Assembly: GCA_030668705.1 (NCBI GenBank) | Contig: DAOVFB010000002.1 | Coordinates: forward strand, 1 to 45,376 | Source: Candidatus Stahliibacteriota bacterium | Lineage (GTDB): Bacteria > Hydrothermota > UBA3072 | Reading direction: 5' to 3' | DNA: 45,376 nt | Shown here: piece by piece, positions 15,360 through 23,222 of the stretch | Layout: each line of letters begins with the position of its first letter | How positions within the stretch are numbered: position 1 is the stretch's first letter | Notes under the pieces: model-generated | Told to the model about the DNA's origin: nothing | What the model saw: the letters and a program-made list of their open reading frames with translations, nothing else | Database searches by the model: none | Translations under genes and position numbers: made by a program

Positions 15360-16305
15360 ATTGCAACTCCCATATAAGAAAGAGCACTGCCAGACCTACC
15401 AGAAGAGTCCATCCCCTACCTATAACCGAAGGAAGTACAGAAATTGTAACCCCGGCCAGACCAATAATAGCATACAGGGGATTTAACTTAATCACCCTTC
15501 TCTCTTTCTTGCGAACCACTGCTTCTTTAATCAATACTTCTCCGGAAACTGCATCAATGGAATATGTATAAGGAACACCATCCACTTCCAGACGTGAGAA
15601 ATATACAGGACAATAGTAAACGATGGCGCTCTTCTTGATTGCTCTGAGGTTCCATTTAAACTTATCCCATCCACGATATTCCCCGGTAATATTGCTTATC
15701 AGTGTATCTTCTCCCTGTTTCAAGTATTCCTTGATTGACAAAGGCAGATCGAATACATTACCGAACTGGTGCAAAAGGCTATCATCATATGGTTCGAATT
15801 TCTTCTCCTCGAGTTTTATCCTTTCTATCCCAAAACGATAAAAATTTGAGGGGTCTATTCTCATTTCCAGAATGCGTCTTACCTTCTTTTTTACTCTCTT
15901 CTCTCCTACAACTCGAGTTCCAATAGAAGAGGACCCACGGGGGTAAGTTCCACTGGAAAGCAAATTGGCCTGGCTTCCACCTGAACTATCGTAGTGATAA
16001 TCCTTTTTCACCTCTCCCTTCTTATACCCGTGTATCCATCCAATTATCTCTGCCCTGAGTTTTATCATGGGGATAAAAAGCAGGTCCAGATCGATAATCT
16101 TTGCATCCTTTCCAGCAATGCTTTTTATTATACCTCGTGGATTCTTTACAACAGGTCTTGAAAAGACCCTGGGCATTCCTAATCGCTCGGTTATGAGGAG
16201 TCTACTCCCACAGTAGTCGCATTGAACATTAGTATGCCCTTCCAGGGCATTTACCTCAGCCCCGCAATTGGGGCATACAAAGGAAATGACAACTCTTTCA
16301 GACAT
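15346..16305 (-). CDS. Zinc-ribbon membrane protein, second of three (YdjG-like)
   Basis: 319 residues from the ATG at 16305 (MSERVVISF); the frame can extend six codons to TTG 16323. An N-terminal zinc ribbon (FVCPNCG, QCDYCG) is followed by a soluble domain and the motif YSIDAVSGEVL, then two hydrophobic segments near the C-terminus (LYAIIGLAGVTISVLPSVIG and TLLVGLAVLFLIWEL). The design, zinc ribbon in the cytoplasm and membrane anchor at the end, resembles TFIIB-type zinc-ribbon proteins of the Bacillus YdjG kind. The start overlaps the upstream gene by 8 bases. Likely an envelope-associated partner of the SPFH protein; this is inference from context. Confidence 0.75.
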   Translation of the reverse strand: MSERVVISFVCPNCGAEVNALEGHTNVQCDYCGSRLLITERLGMPRVFSRPVVKNPRGIIKSIAGKDAKIIDLDLLFIPMIKLRAEIIGWIHGYKKGEVKKDYHYDSSGGSQANLLSSGTYPRGSSSIGTRVVGEKRVKKKVRRILEMRIDPSNFYRFGIERIKLEEKKFEPYDDSLLHQFGNVFDLPLSIKEYLKQGEDTLISNITGEYRGWDKFKWNLRAIKKSAIVYYCPVYFSRLEVDGVPYTYSIDAVSGEVLIKEAVVRKKERRVIKLNPLYAIIGLAGVTISVLPSVIGRGWTLLVGLAVLFLIWELQYGTE

Positions 16306-16960
16306 TTTCCCTCTGATATTCAAAGAAGTAAAAACCTACAGTAATTGAAATGGCTATAAAAATCTTAAGGATTGGATTAAAGGGTAAGAATAAGACAAGG
16401 AGTGAAACAATTAACCAGTTAAGAATAGCCAATGGATGTTTATTCATGTTTACTTCTCTCCTAGAGAGCAGGGTGTTAGAAAGAATATTTCCCGTTGCTG
16501 CATCTACATAGTAGATAGTATCACCATCTAATGCGGTAAAGAAAGGCAAATAGACTATGACTATTGAATCTGCCTTTTCAAGCCCGGCCATATCAAGCGC
16601 AACATCTACTGAATACTCAGGTTCCTCAACATCAAAGGTTAGCGGCACTCTATCCCCACGAGGAACATACCGGTCTATACCGTATAAATCAATTGCTTTT
16701 CCAGGGATAAAATGGGTTTCACCCTCTCTTACTATCCTATAGAATGGGAAATACTCCATCTCTACAGTTAATTTCTTCCCCGCAAAGTTCTTAAGGAGTT
16801 TTACGGCAACAGAGGAGTGGTGTGTGGGTTTTATAGATTCACGCGATAAGAATACACCCTTCCTGTAAACTAAATGAACACCGCAATATGGACATTTTCT
16901 GATGATACGGTCAGTTCCTACATCTATTAATGCATCACATTGTGGGCAATGAATCTTCAT
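16298..16960 (-). CDS. Zinc-ribbon membrane protein, first of three
   Basis: 220 residues. CxxC pairs at residues 5/8 and about 23/26 (HCPQCD, KCPYCG) form the N-terminal ribbon. The middle has EYFPFYRI, YLPFFTA and IYYVDAATGNIL, the last resembling the YSIDAVSGEVL motif of the next protein and the end of PepSY-type domains. Two transmembrane segments close the protein (about residues 175-215). It lies 63 bases after the SPFH gene. Together with the next two genes it forms a run of three zinc-ribbon proteins that look like diverged duplicates. Function unknown. Confidence 0.75.
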   Translation of the reverse strand: MKIHCPQCDALIDVGTDRIIRKCPYCGVHLVYRKGVFLSRESIKPTHHSSVAVKLLKNFAGKKLTVEMEYFPFYRIVREGETHFIPGKAIDLYGIDRYVPRGDRVPLTFDVEEPEYSVDVALDMAGLEKADSIVIVYLPFFTALDGDTIYYVDAATGNILSNTLLSRREVNMNKHPLAILNWLIVSLLVLFLPFNPILKIFIAISITVGFYFFEYQRENV

Positions 16961-17023
16961 CTACTACTTTTTAAGAAAAACCGCAGAATATTATGTTCCT
17001 GATATGACATTTCATAAAGAACT

Positions 17024-18067
17024 TTATAGCTTCTTTCCGCAGCCAGGACAGAATTTTGAATCAGGTGGAATTTCTTTTCCACATTCAGGGCAAAAACGGC
17101 TTCCCTCTAATTTTGCTCCACATTTAGGACAGAATTTTGCATCATCTGGAACTGGTTTCCCACACAGAGGACAACTCCGGCTGGGAGTTGCTCCAGAATC
17201 CTTTTCTTCTGTAGTTCTCTGTTCCCTACCTTTCTGAAGCATGCCCGGAATCATCGCACCCATACCAATACCTGCACCAACACCAACCCCCGTGCCTGCT
17301 GCTCCACCTTCCTGAGATGCAGCATCCCTGAGAGCCTTTGCAGCCTGAAACTGAGTAAACTTATCCAGGTCCCCTACAACCCCCATACCTGTCCTTTCAT
17401 CTATTATCTTTTGTACCTCAGGGGGAGGCGTTATTGATCTTATATAAAAATCCGTAAGATTAAGACCATATTTATCGAAATCTTCATCTATTCTTGATTT
17501 CGCACCGGCCGAGAGTTCATCATAATCCCTGGCAAGATCAAAGATGGTAGAATAAGTCTCACCAAGGAAATCAGTCAATCTTGAGATGATAACATTCTTA
17601 AAGAAGTTCTCAATCTCGTCTCTATCCGTGATGCTCTCTGTTCCAACAATCTTATTCACAAATAACTGGGGCTGTTCGACTCTATACGAATATATTCCAT
17701 TAGCTCTTATCCTTATCATCTTGAGCTCTTTATCTCTGAAGGGAACGGGTTCCTGTGTTCCCCATTTCGCATTGGTGAAGACCCTTTTACTAACGAAATA
17801 TACCTCGACCCGAAATGGGCTCTTCCCCCCAAAGACAGCACCCACTACTCTCTTGAGAACCGGAAGGTTGGCAGTTGTCAACGTATGTCTCCCTGGTCCA
17901 AAGGTATCAAGAGCCCTGCCATCCCGGAAGAACACTGCTGATTGGTTCTCTCTTACTATGAGCTGACTACCCAGGGAAGTTTCTGCTGAACCATCCTGTG
18001 GAATCCTATGAACTATCTCATTACCCTCATCATTTAAAAACTCGATAACTTCCAGAAATAGAGACAC
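17024..18067 (-). CDS. SPFH-domain protein with C-terminal double zinc ribbons (YdjI-like)
   Basis: 347 residues from a GTG at 18067, with a GAGGGGGT ribosome site just upstream. Residues about 20-230 form an SPFH/band-7-like domain of the YdjI type (LGSQLIVRENQSAVFFRDG, FGPGRHTLTTANLPVLK, ITPPPEVQKIIDERTGMG). A glycine/alanine-rich linker follows (about 265-285), then two zinc-ribbon units (CPLCGK/CPKCGA and CPECGK/CPGCGK). In Bacillus subtilis the related YdjI works with YdjG and YdjH in the PspA envelope-stress locus. Here no PspA gene is present. It starts one base after the stop of the helical protein, so the two are coupled. Probably organises a membrane-surface assembly. Confidence 0.85.
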   Translation of the reverse strand: MSLFLEVIEFLNDEGNEIVHRIPQDGSAETSLGSQLIVRENQSAVFFRDGRALDTFGPGRHTLTTANLPVLKRVVGAVFGGKSPFRVEVYFVSKRVFTNAKWGTQEPVPFRDKELKMIRIRANGIYSYRVEQPQLFVNKIVGTESITDRDEIENFFKNVIISRLTDFLGETYSTIFDLARDYDELSAGAKSRIDEDFDKYGLNLTDFYIRSITPPPEVQKIIDERTGMGVVGDLDKFTQFQAAKALRDAASQEGGAAGTGVGVGAGIGMGAMIPGMLQKGREQRTTEEKDSGATPSRSCPLCGKPVPDDAKFCPKCGAKLEGSRFCPECGKEIPPDSKFCPGCGKKL

Positions 18068-18068
18068 T

Positions 18069-18542
18069 TTAGACCCCCTCTATAATTTCAGAACGCTTCT
18101 TAAGGAGTTTTAATCCATTCTCAATATAATCGTTTACATCATCAAGCTCGGAATCAATATCAGTACAGGATATAAAATCTTTCACCCAATGGAGAAGTTC
18201 AAGGTCAACTTTATAAACAGAACGTAATGTATCCATGGAAATCTCCTTCTCGTCAAAGAACCCGCTATATCCATACTCAGCATATCTTATTCCATCCATT
18301 AACTTCTCCAATCTTTTCCTTATCTGTTCAATTCCGTCAAGTGGGGAGAGATCCCCGGACTTAGTTATAATTCTACCCTTTTCATTTAGAATATCCTGGA
18401 TATCATTTAACTTATGGAATATCCTCTCTCTCAATCTCTGGTCGTTCTCCCTTCTCTTTTCCTTTTTGTAGTATCCTCCGAATCCAGGGATTCTTTTTGC
18501 AATATCATCAACCCACTCACTAAGTGATTCCTCTAAAGACAT
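18069..18542 (-). CDS. 157-aa helical protein of the SPFH/zinc-ribbon operon
   Basis: 157 residues, charged and mostly helical, with no signal or membrane segment. The N-terminus IPGFGGYYKKEKRRENDQRL is the most distinctive feature. I have the impression that a GYxxKExRRxxDxxLR pattern recurs in proteins encoded beside SPFH/zinc-ribbon genes in other bacteria, but cannot verify this. A GGAG site precedes the ATG by a normal distance. It lies between DUF4870 and the SPFH gene, one base before the latter. Likely a cytoplasmic partner of the SPFH protein. Not a PspA homologue as far as I can see. Confidence 0.7.
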   Translation of the reverse strand: MSLEESLSEWVDDIAKRIPGFGGYYKKEKRRENDQRLRERIFHKLNDIQDILNEKGRIITKSGDLSPLDGIEQIRKRLEKLMDGIRYAEYGYSGFFDEKEISMDTLRSVYKVDLELLHWVKDFISCTDIDSELDDVNDYIENGLKLLKKRSEIIEGV

Positions 18543-18595
18543 AATTTACTCCTTTAAAGTTCGACTTATTTTCAATCCTTGCTAATATCCCTTCC

Positions 18596-18946
18596 TTAGA
18601 ATTTAAACTTCTCTGACAACATATATATTCCCAGAGGAGCTTCCCAGTATTTCCCTGTTAGGGATTGAATAATTCCAGCAATAGCAAGAACCACCAAAAT
18701 GATCCATCCAACAATCCAAATAAACCAACCTAAAATCGGGATATGACTTATTATCCATAGAGCAAACCAGCACAAAAACATTACCAATCCCTGCTTTGCG
18801 TGATGTTTACAGAATGAGTTATCCGGTTTCACCAGGAGTGGAATAAGCAATAGAATACCAAGATATGAAAGCCATGCGATACTTTTCCCTTCTTCTATAG
18901 CACTATCCGTATCAATAATCTCTTTCCCCTTTTTCACATCAGCCAT
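18596..18946 (-). CDS. DUF4870 small membrane protein (Tic20-like)
   Basis: 116 residues from the ATG at 18946, chosen because AAAGGAGG lies 6 bases upstream; the frame runs on to a TTG at 19006. The sequence matches DUF4870: GKSIAWLSYLGILLLIPLLV, a polar FCKHHAKQGLVMF loop (the family's HAKQ motif), then two more membrane segments ending with AGIIQSLTGK. About three transmembrane helices in all. First gene of the SPFH/zinc-ribbon operon. Many DUF4870 proteins lie beside envelope genes; no molecular function is established. Confidence 0.85.
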   Translation of the reverse strand: MADVKKGKEIIDTDSAIEEGKSIAWLSYLGILLLIPLLVKPDNSFCKHHAKQGLVMFLCWFALWIISHIPILGWFIWIVGWIILVVLAIAGIIQSLTGKYWEAPLGIYMLSEKFKF

Positions 18947-19258
18947 TTTAACCTCCTTTGCTATTTTTTCTTTAAAAAATTCTGGATTCAAGTAAAAAAT
19001 TCCCAAATCTTCCTATAGTATTATCCATATCCAACCCTGTTATTCACTGATTTCAATATAACAATTTCATAAAGAAAAGTCAAGAAAAATATTTACTCTT
19101 CATTAAGGAGATTTAAGTATCGGGCGTAAAGCTATAAATTGTGTAAATGTTTGCCTTTTAAAGTATGTAACTTTTTCGACTAAATATAAATACAGGCCAG
19201 TAAATTAAACGGTAGATAGCAAAAATTTAAGACATTAAAAAGAAGCAAACGGCAAGTT
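18947..19258. other. AT-rich intergenic region before the SPFH operon
   Basis: 312 bases between the DUF4870 start and the DUF1858 stop. Apart from the Shine-Dalgarno site and one possible promoter (19055-19084, minus strand) I see no gene, repeat or hairpin. Confidence 0.6.
19055..19084 (-). promoter_or_regulatory. Possible sigma-70 promoter for the SPFH/zinc-ribbon operon
   Basis: The minus strand has TTGACT (19084-19079), an 18-base spacer and TATATT (19060-19055). The implied leader of about 100 bases carries the AAAGGAGG site, unlike the leaderless promoters elsewhere in the window. Confidence 0.4.
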
Positions 19259-19462
19259 TTATTCTCTTATTATCTTATTCAACTCCATAATCAATGAATC
19301 AACATTTACATTGTTTCTATCTGCTTCCTCACCAATAGTTCCCCAAACCGGATCTCCACAGACTATCGGATTCATACCAAAATCCATAAATACATCAATA
19401 GTATCGGGGTATTCTCTTACAACATCCTCTACTGTCGAGAGAGCAGTAATTTCCTTATGCAT
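19259..19462 (-). CDS. DUF1858-like small protein
   Basis: 67 residues from the ATG at 19462, with a GAGG site just upstream; a TTG at 19471 would add three residues. It fits DUF1858, a domain also found in hybrid-cluster-associated proteins: TVEDVVREYPDTIDVFMDFGMN, then one cysteine (PIVCGDP), then an IGEEADRNNVNVDSLI helix. The family typically has CxxC at this site; here only a single cysteine is present. It overlaps or abuts the end of the second GWxTD gene, so it belongs to that operon. Possibly a redox or binding module; function unknown. Confidence 0.75.
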   Translation of the reverse strand: MHKEITALSTVEDVVREYPDTIDVFMDFGMNPIVCGDPVWGTIGEEADRNNVNVDSLIMELNKIIRE

Positions 19463-19467
19463 AAGCC

Positions 19468-20736
19468 TCAATATCCTGGCCCCGAAATTTTACTTCTGTC
19501 TTCGGGAAGGATAAGGCCTTCCCAGTTTGGTTCTGTGGGTTCTGCATCAATGCTGGAGTATATTATATCGTACTCACCTGACATATCCCTATCCATAAAA
19601 ATGAACCATTCCCCAGTGTCAAAATAGTGCCAGATGATATAAGGATCGACCTCTAGTTCAGAGGTTCTCCTTATTATATCATCAGGGGGGCCATATTTTA
19701 TATAGATCCTTCCCCTATCGGTAAACCGTCCTTCCTTTCCCCTTTTTTCGGTAGAAAAGTTTTGATCTGAATTTTTCACTCTCGTAACAAAGTCGATTAA
19801 TGCTTCATTCTCTCTTGTATCTGGATCTGGGTCCCTTCTACTCCAGAATTTAAGGAGGAACAATTTCTTTCCTGGAAGGGTAAGGGAATTTAACTCCCTC
19901 ACCTCCCTTGAACTCGCAATATAATTTATGAAGGAAGCATATTCCAGAATAGAATCAGGAATAGAAAAAGTTGCTTTTCTTTTGATTTCTTTAATAGAAA
20001 AGCGCTTACTGGACATCGCCACATGCAAATCACCACGCGCTATTAGTTTTAGTGTATATGTTCCCGGAGAATAGCCCAAGACATTTGCTATCATTGGTAT
20101 AACAATCATGTCACCTGCAGTTTCGTAATGACTATTAAATACTGTGTCTATCTCATCTCCCCTACCTGTGATGATATATGTAATCAAAACAGAATCTTCC
20201 TTTAAACCATAAAGTTCGCAATAACTCGCAAGTAGATACCTATTTTTACTGAACGTTCTCCTCGGGAAAGGAATCAGCTTATAACCATTCTTTACAAAGC
20301 TGTTTTCCTCAGTTGTCGGTAGCAGAGTATGAGACACCTGAATATCACTAAATTGGAATTTGTCACCCCAATCTCGAGAAACAATTGTGGTTTCAGCCCA
20401 GAATGGCTCTCCTTTATTGTTTTCTATCTCTAATCTAATATTATATCTTTTTTTCGAACCGAGCACAACAAGCCGAACATCAGAGAATTCTAACTCCTCA
20501 TCCGGGTTGGAAACATTAACGGTTTTATGAAACGTCTCACTGAATGTTTCTTTTGTAGCTTTATCAGTAATTCGAAGAATAACGGGAAATTCAGCAGTGA
20601 ATTTTCCGCCTGCCTCATTAAACTTTAATCCTTTAGTGGGCATTGAGTAGTATATCTCACAGTACGTTTCCTCCGGAGACAGGGAAAATTGGGCTATATC
20701 AAGATTTATCGTTAAACTTAACAATACAAGTACCAT
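19468..20736 (-). CDS. GWxTD-domain exported protein (second of pair)
   Basis: 422 residues. An N-terminal hydrophobic run (VLVLLSLTINL) suggests export. The C-terminal third is a GWxTD domain: REVRELNSLTLPGKKLFLLKFW followed by RRDPDPDTRENE, then FTDRGRIYIKYGPPDDI and IIWHYF. The name-giving motif is changed from GWxTD to GRFTD. The middle is beta-rich. It abuts its upstream paralogue with no gap (TAG directly followed by ATG). GWxTD proteins are typical of the Bacteroidetes/Fibrobacteres side of the bacteria and have no established function. Confidence 0.85.
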   Translation of the reverse strand: MVLVLLSLTINLDIAQFSLSPEETYCEIYYSMPTKGLKFNEAGGKFTAEFPVILRITDKATKETFSETFHKTVNVSNPDEELEFSDVRLVVLGSKKRYNIRLEIENNKGEPFWAETTIVSRDWGDKFQFSDIQVSHTLLPTTEENSFVKNGYKLIPFPRRTFSKNRYLLASYCELYGLKEDSVLITYIITGRGDEIDTVFNSHYETAGDMIVIPMIANVLGYSPGTYTLKLIARGDLHVAMSSKRFSIKEIKRKATFSIPDSILEYASFINYIASSREVRELNSLTLPGKKLFLLKFWSRRDPDPDTRENEALIDFVTRVKNSDQNFSTEKRGKEGRFTDRGRIYIKYGPPDDIIRRTSELEVDPYIIWHYFDTGEWFIFMDRDMSGEYDIIYSSIDAEPTEPNWEGLILPEDRSKISGPGY

Positions 20737-21861
20737 CTAAAAACCTCTCGGTGGGTTTATTAGTTTATATTCTCCAAGATTATATTGTTCGACAAAAACC
20801 AATCGGTAATCCTTAATATAATAGTACCATATCTCATATGCTTTACCCTCCATCTCAAAAGGATGGCGCTCAACGTAATCGGGAGGACCAAGAAGAATGT
20901 AAGCCTTACCCCTATCGCTCTTCCACCCTTCAGTAAGTCCCGTGGAAAAATGCTCCTGTACATAATCTATCTTTCTAAAATATTCTTCCTTGAATTCATT
21001 GATTTCATCACCACTGGTGGGATCACGCTTTCTCCAGAATTCCTGCCAGAGTTCCTTCCTTTCTTCGACCTTAGCTTTAAGGAGTTCGTCCATTTCCTTT
21101 GTTGTTGCTATATATGTAAGCTCTCTGACCCTTTTGAAAAACATTTTTGATTGGAAAAATGGTTCTCGTATTTCGAAATCCATGGACCTTTCTCGGATTT
21201 CCCTGCCATTAGTACCTTTCAGTTGCACCACCAATTTATACGTATTTTCAGGGAATTGATTTGCCCCTAAATTTATATTGATTAAATACCTCTTACTACC
21301 TTCAAGCAATGTATCAGTCTTGGAATATATACCCCCTTTGCTGCTCCTGTAGTAATAAGATAATTGCCCTCCAACTTTCCCCTTATCAAATACTATAATT
21401 TTGACCCTTACTGTGTCCTTGGTACTGATGATATGTGAAGGGTCAGAAAACCATTGTATTGAACCAATATCCAGCGGCTCTATCTCCGGAATCTCAATAT
21501 CCTCCTCCCAACTCCAGCGTCTGTTGGATTGGAGATCCCAGATATTTAAAATTACCTTATAATCACCATTCCTAAGTTCTTCCTTAAGTGTCCCAGCAGA
21601 ACTCTTATTGGGAGAAATGGTTTCCAAATAGTCCTTTACCACTATTTTCTCTTTGTTACTCATTCCTCCAATTTGATGTTTCCCTTTCTTAACAACAAGG
21701 ACTGAGATGTACCTTGCCTCGTAGAGAGTGTCTTTTTTATAAAAGGTAACATCAGAATACGGAATCTTATAATGAGCAATTACGTAGGGTATTAGATTCG
21801 TATCTCTCTCTACTTGAAAATCAGTATTTATTGCACCAGAAAGAAAGAAAATAAACCACAT
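20737..21861 (-). CDS. GWxTD-domain exported protein (first of pair)
   Basis: 374 residues with a hydrophobic start (MWFIFFLSGA). The C-terminal GWxTD domain reads MDELLKAKVEERKELWQEFW, RKRDPTSGDEINEFKEEYF, then TEGWKSDRGKAYILLGPPDYV and YEIWYYY. The motif is GWKSD instead of GWxTD. The beta-rich N-terminal half resembles that of the next gene, so the two are probably ancient duplicates. The operon continues with the second GWxTD gene and DUF1858. A leaderless promoter lies just upstream, partly inside the end of pilR. Function unknown. Confidence 0.85.
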   Translation of the reverse strand: MWFIFFLSGAINTDFQVERDTNLIPYVIAHYKIPYSDVTFYKKDTLYEARYISVLVVKKGKHQIGGMSNKEKIVVKDYLETISPNKSSAGTLKEELRNGDYKVILNIWDLQSNRRWSWEEDIEIPEIEPLDIGSIQWFSDPSHIISTKDTVRVKIIVFDKGKVGGQLSYYYRSSKGGIYSKTDTLLEGSKRYLININLGANQFPENTYKLVVQLKGTNGREIRERSMDFEIREPFFQSKMFFKRVRELTYIATTKEMDELLKAKVEERKELWQEFWRKRDPTSGDEINEFKEEYFRKIDYVQEHFSTGLTEGWKSDRGKAYILLGPPDYVERHPFEMEGKAYEIWYYYIKDYRLVFVEQYNLGEYKLINPPRGF

Positions 21862-21867
21862 ATTCTT

Positions 21868-21895
21868 ATGTTAACATGCTATTCTTTAATGTCAA
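21868..21895 (-). promoter_or_regulatory. Sigma-70 promoter, leaderless, for the GWxTD operon
   Basis: Minus strand TTGACA (21895-21890), a 16-base spacer and TAACAT (21873-21868), then six bases and the ATG at 21861. The -35 box lies in the last codons of pilR. The -10 is only four of six, but the geometry matches the other leaderless promoters exactly. Confidence 0.5.
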
Positions 21896-23222
21896 GTGAA
21901 CCTAAATCCAAACTCTTTAGCTTTCGATACAGGGTCGAGGGATGGACACCCAGAAGGTCTGCAGCCTCTTTTTTCTTTCCCCTCGAAATCTTTAAAGCCT
22001 TTATAACCGCTTGTCTTTCAAGAAATTCAAGGTTTAATGACCCGGACAACTCTTTCCTATTGGTATTTTTAGGGAAGGAGTCTTTATCAATTATATCGCA
22101 ATCTTCCAGTACTATCACTCTCTCGAGAAGATTTTCTAATTCTCTTACATTTCCCTTCCAATCATATTCGAAAAGTGTTTTCATTGCCTCATCAGATAGT
22201 TCCTTCCTTTTCATATTCAGTCTTTTTGATATCCTTTCGATAAAATGTTCTACAAGAAGCGGGATGTCTTCTTTTCGCTCGCGAAGAGGCGAAACACAAA
22301 TTGGTATTACATTCAAACGATAGTAGAGATCATCTCTAAATTCTCCTTTTTCAACTAACTCTTCAATATTCCTATTAGTTGCAGATATTATTCTAACATC
22401 AACATGTTCTGGTTTTGTATCTCCGAGGGGGGTAAATTCCATTGTCTGAATTGCCCTGAGGAGCTTTGGTTGAAGACCCAGAGGAAGAGTGCTTATTTCA
22501 TCAAGAAATAAAGTTCCTCTATTTGCAACCTTGAACAGGCCTTTCTTATCCTTATCTGCACCTGTAAAGGCTCCCTTCTTATATCCGAACAATTCTGATT
22601 CCAGTAGTTCAGATGGGAATGCAGCACAATTTATAGGGACAAATTTCCCTACTCTACTTGAATTATAATGCAAAAGATTTGCAACCAGTTCTTTACCCGT
22701 CCCACTCTCTCCTGTAATAAGAACCGGAGAATCAGTAACAGCAACCTTTTCAATCTTTCTCTTTATATCCTCAATCTTCTCGCTCTTGCCAATAAGTTCA
22801 AACTCTTTAAGCTTCTCCCTCCTGAGGTTTACATTCATTTCTTCAATTCTTGCTTTTTTCAGCGCTTTCCTCAAACGCAATAATAACTCAGCCATCCTGA
22901 AAGGCTTTGTTATGTACTCAGAAGCACCCCCTCTAATAGCCTCAATCGCTGATTCCACTGAAGAGTAAGCCGTTATCAATATAACAACAACACCAGGATC
23001 TTTCTCCTTGCAGTACTTCAATACTTCCATCCCCGAAGCCTCAGGCATTTTTATGTCGGTTATTACTGCATCGTAATTCCCCTCTCCAAATTTTTCTATC
23101 GCTCCAATTGGATTACAAAATACGTCCACACTATAACCTTCTTCCAGGAGACCCAGCTTGATTACTTCAAGGAGATTCCTTTCGTCATCTATTACGAGAA
23201 TCCTTTCTTTCACATCCTTCAT
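21879..23222 (-). CDS. pilR: NtrC-family sigma-54 response regulator (PilR-like)
   Basis: 447 residues. An N-terminal receiver domain (ILVIDDE, AVITDIKMPEASG with the phospho-acceptor Asp, TAYSS, KPF) is followed by an AAA+ domain (about residues 140-370) with Walker A GESGTGKE, the sigma-54-contact loop GAFTGA, and GTLFLDEIS. The C-terminus is a Fis-type helix-turn-helix (AADLLGVHPSTLYRKLKSL). It should activate sigma-54 promoters after phosphorylation by the kinase encoded just upstream; the two genes overlap as ATGA. Position at the end of a pil operon suggests a PilR role, activating pilin expression. A sigma-54-like site lies at 45353-45368. Confidence 0.9.
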   Translation of the reverse strand: MKDVKERILVIDDERNLLEVIKLGLLEEGYSVDVFCNPIGAIEKFGEGNYDAVITDIKMPEASGMEVLKYCKEKDPGVVVILITAYSSVESAIEAIRGGASEYITKPFRMAELLLRLRKALKKARIEEMNVNLRREKLKEFELIGKSEKIEDIKRKIEKVAVTDSPVLITGESGTGKELVANLLHYNSSRVGKFVPINCAAFPSELLESELFGYKKGAFTGADKDKKGLFKVANRGTLFLDEISTLPLGLQPKLLRAIQTMEFTPLGDTKPEHVDVRIISATNRNIEELVEKGEFRDDLYYRLNVIPICVSPLRERKEDIPLLVEHFIERISKRLNMKRKELSDEAMKTLFEYDWKGNVRELENLLERVIVLEDCDIIDKDSFPKNTNRKELSGSLNLEFLERQAVIKALKISRGKKKEAADLLGVHPSTLYRKLKSLDLGSLDIKE

